A stretch of 6,561 nucleotides of DNA from Bacillota bacterium (lineage in GTDB: Bacteria > Bacillota_I > Bacilli_A > RFN20 > CAG-826). Location: positions 1 through 6,561 of the forward strand of contig JAEZUH010000104.1 of the NCBI GenBank assembly GCA_023443485.1. Reading direction: 5' to 3'. Each line of letters opens with the position of its first letter. Position 1 is the first letter of the stretch. The translations under genes and the position numbers were made by a program. Positions 5,299 to 6,561 of the stretch are shown here, piece by piece. The notes under the pieces were generated by a model, which was given only the letters and a program-made list of their open reading frames with translations, ran no database searches and was not told the origin of the DNA.

Positions 5299-6549
5299 TT
5301 ATTTGTCCTCCTTGTTGTCTTTTTTCCATTTATGTCGTTTTTTGACAACAGAATCATTTTGTTTAAAATTTTTTCGAGATGGAATATCATTAACCTTTTG
5401 CATTTCGCTGAGGCTGAAGCGCTTATCAATGTAAGATTTTACAAACGGTACGAACGCACAGAGATAAATGATAAAGGAAGTGATTACTTGCGCTGTCTGT
5501 GGAGAATATCCTAATGAAGTGATGGTGGAACCACCATCAATAATATGGGTGATGAAGTAGGCTGAAAATATGCTTCCGATGGGGCTGAGTCCGCCTAAGA
5601 ACGAAGCTGATATTCCATCAAATCCCAGGGCTGGTACAGTCGCTTGCACTTCCCATTGACTCAAGCCATTGAGATAGAGCAAAGGAGCGGCTAACGCGGC
5701 AAGAGCTCCCGATATGCACATGGTTATTACGGTGTTTCTTTTGTCTTTCATACCGGCGTATTCAGCCGCAAAACGATTGTAGCCAGTGGCCTTGAGTTCA
5801 TAACCAAATGTCGTTTTATTAAGAATGATATAAATAATAATAGCCACGACCGGCGCAATGATCATTCCTAGCCCGCAGGCTGATTGGTTACTAAAGAGTG
5901 TGTCCAACCCTAGAGTGGGCATAAATCCAGGCAGTGAACTATCAATTTTGTATGTTTTGGCCAGCATTAAATCCCAAACAGTGCCTGCGTTAGCCTGGAA
6001 AAGCGCGTTGGTTATATAAAGCGCAATCCAGTTAAGCATGATTCCTGAAATAACCTCGTTGACATTGAAATAAGCTTTCAATAGGCCGGAGATTCCACCC
6101 CATAATGCTCCGCCAGTCATGGCGAGCAAAATACAGAGATACCATGGAAGCCTCCACGCCAATGCCGCAAAACAAGTGATTAACACTCCGATGACATATT
6201 GACCAGAAGCTCCGATGTTAAATAACCCAGTTTTATAAGCAAACAAAATAGCTAAACTGGTGCAGATTAAAGGAGCGGTTTTAGCCAAAGTAAGACCAAA
6301 ATACTTTAATTGAGTTCTTGGCAAATTAAACGCAAAGAAGTTTTCGACAGTTTGAAGTATTCCTTGGAATGCGTTGGCGGGATTAATGCATAAAAGGATG
6401 ATAAACCCAATTAGCAAGCCAATGACGGCGCAACCAATGGAGGTAATGATTGTTTGGGTGGCATCTTTTTTCATCATTCCTTTAGCCCAAAGAATAGTTT
6501 TTGTGAAACCCTTTTTTATTGTTTCTTTCGCCCGTTGGCCAAAGGTCAT
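5299..6549 (-). CDS. nupP: Nucleoside ABC transporter permease, NupP/YufP type
   Basis: This is the second membrane subunit of the nucleoside importer and pairs with the NupQ-like protein. Family stretches are FAYKTGLFNIGASGQYVIG (103-121), NEVISGIMLNWIALYITN (164-181), the ATPase-facing loop TFGYELKATGYNRFAAEYAG (247-266) and VPALGFDGISASFLGG (305-320). At 416 aa it is longer than B. subtilis YufP (about 350). The excess is a charged N-terminal lead of about 30 residues and a Lys-rich C-terminal tail (372-416). The start is uncertain. The ATG at 6549 has only 12 bases before it in the window, these show no Shine-Dalgarno, and the frame is open to the edge, so the true start could lie beyond. 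The pair of ATGs at residues 25-26 has AAAGGA too close to be likely. The promoter, ATPase and lipoprotein genes are expected to the right of the window. Confidence 0.9.
   Translation of the reverse strand: MTFGQRAKETIKKGFTKTILWAKGMMKKDATQTIITSIGCAVIGLLIGFIILLCINPANAFQGILQTVENFFAFNLPRTQLKYFGLTLAKTAPLICTSLAILFAYKTGLFNIGASGQYVIGVLITCFAALAWRLPWYLCILLAMTGGALWGGISGLLKAYFNVNEVISGIMLNWIALYITNALFQANAGTVWDLMLAKTYKIDSSLPGFMPTLGLDTLFSNQSACGLGMIIAPVVAIIIYIILNKTTFGYELKATGYNRFAAEYAGMKDKRNTVITMCISGALAALAAPLLYLNGLSQWEVQATVPALGFDGISASFLGGLSPIGSIFSAYFITHIIDGGSTITSLGYSPQTAQVITSFIIYLCAFVPFVKSYIDKRFSLSEMQKVNDIPSRKNFKQNDSVVKKRHKWKKDNKEDK
5306..5313 (-). promoter_or_regulatory. Strong ribosome binding site of the nupQ-like gene
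   Basis: AAGGAGGA on the minus strand lies inside the last codons of the nupP-like gene (its N-K-E-D residues), about 8 bases before the ATG at 5298. Stop and start are directly adjacent (TAAATG), so the two permeases are probably translated in a coupled way and in equal amounts. Confidence 0.8.
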
Positions 6550-6561
6550 TTTTTTGCTGTT

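Overview
The window is a low-GC stretch of bacterial chromosome. It carries strong Shine-Dalgarno sequences, compact spacing and short hairpin-plus-T-run terminators. This look suggests Bacillota or the Acholeplasma/Izemoplasma/RF39-like side of the Mycoplasmatota. TGA reads as a stop: it ends the first gene at a sensible family C-terminus, and every tryptophan in the genes is TGG. The standard bacterial code therefore applies, not the Mycoplasma/Spiroplasma code. No single marker here fixes the genus.

Layout from left to right. (1) Positions 1-546, + strand, hold the 3' part of a type I phosphodiesterase/nucleotide pyrophosphatase (alkaline phosphatase superfamily) gene. (2) A tRNA-Ala with anticodon CGC lies at 612-687, with a near-consensus promoter (564-592) and a terminator (762-789). 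(3) A convergent terminator (936-962) ends a minus-strand pair: an exported, beta-rich protein of unknown function (1991-3352), then an MscS-type mechanosensitive channel (995-1966). (4) A 324-base gap (3353-3676) holds a candidate promoter for that pair and the terminator of the next operon. (5) A tight minus-strand operon runs in from the right edge: the two permeases of a NupP/NupQ-type nucleoside ABC transporter (5299-6549 and 4342-5298), then a chloramphenicol-acetyltransferase-like protein (3677-4342).

The genes of the last operon abut or overlap. The nupP-like stop touches the nupQ-like start, and the nupQ-like stop shares a base with the acyltransferase start (TAATG). The substrate-binding lipoprotein and ATPase expected for a Nup system would lie beyond the right edge. 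The main points of interest are the acyltransferase translationally tied to a nucleoside importer, a small hairpin that would hide its ribosome binding site, a CGC-anticodon alanine tRNA in a low-GC genome, and an unrecognised surface protein paired with a mechanosensitive channel. I see no CRISPR array, insertion sequence, phage gene or other clearly mobile or defence system here.
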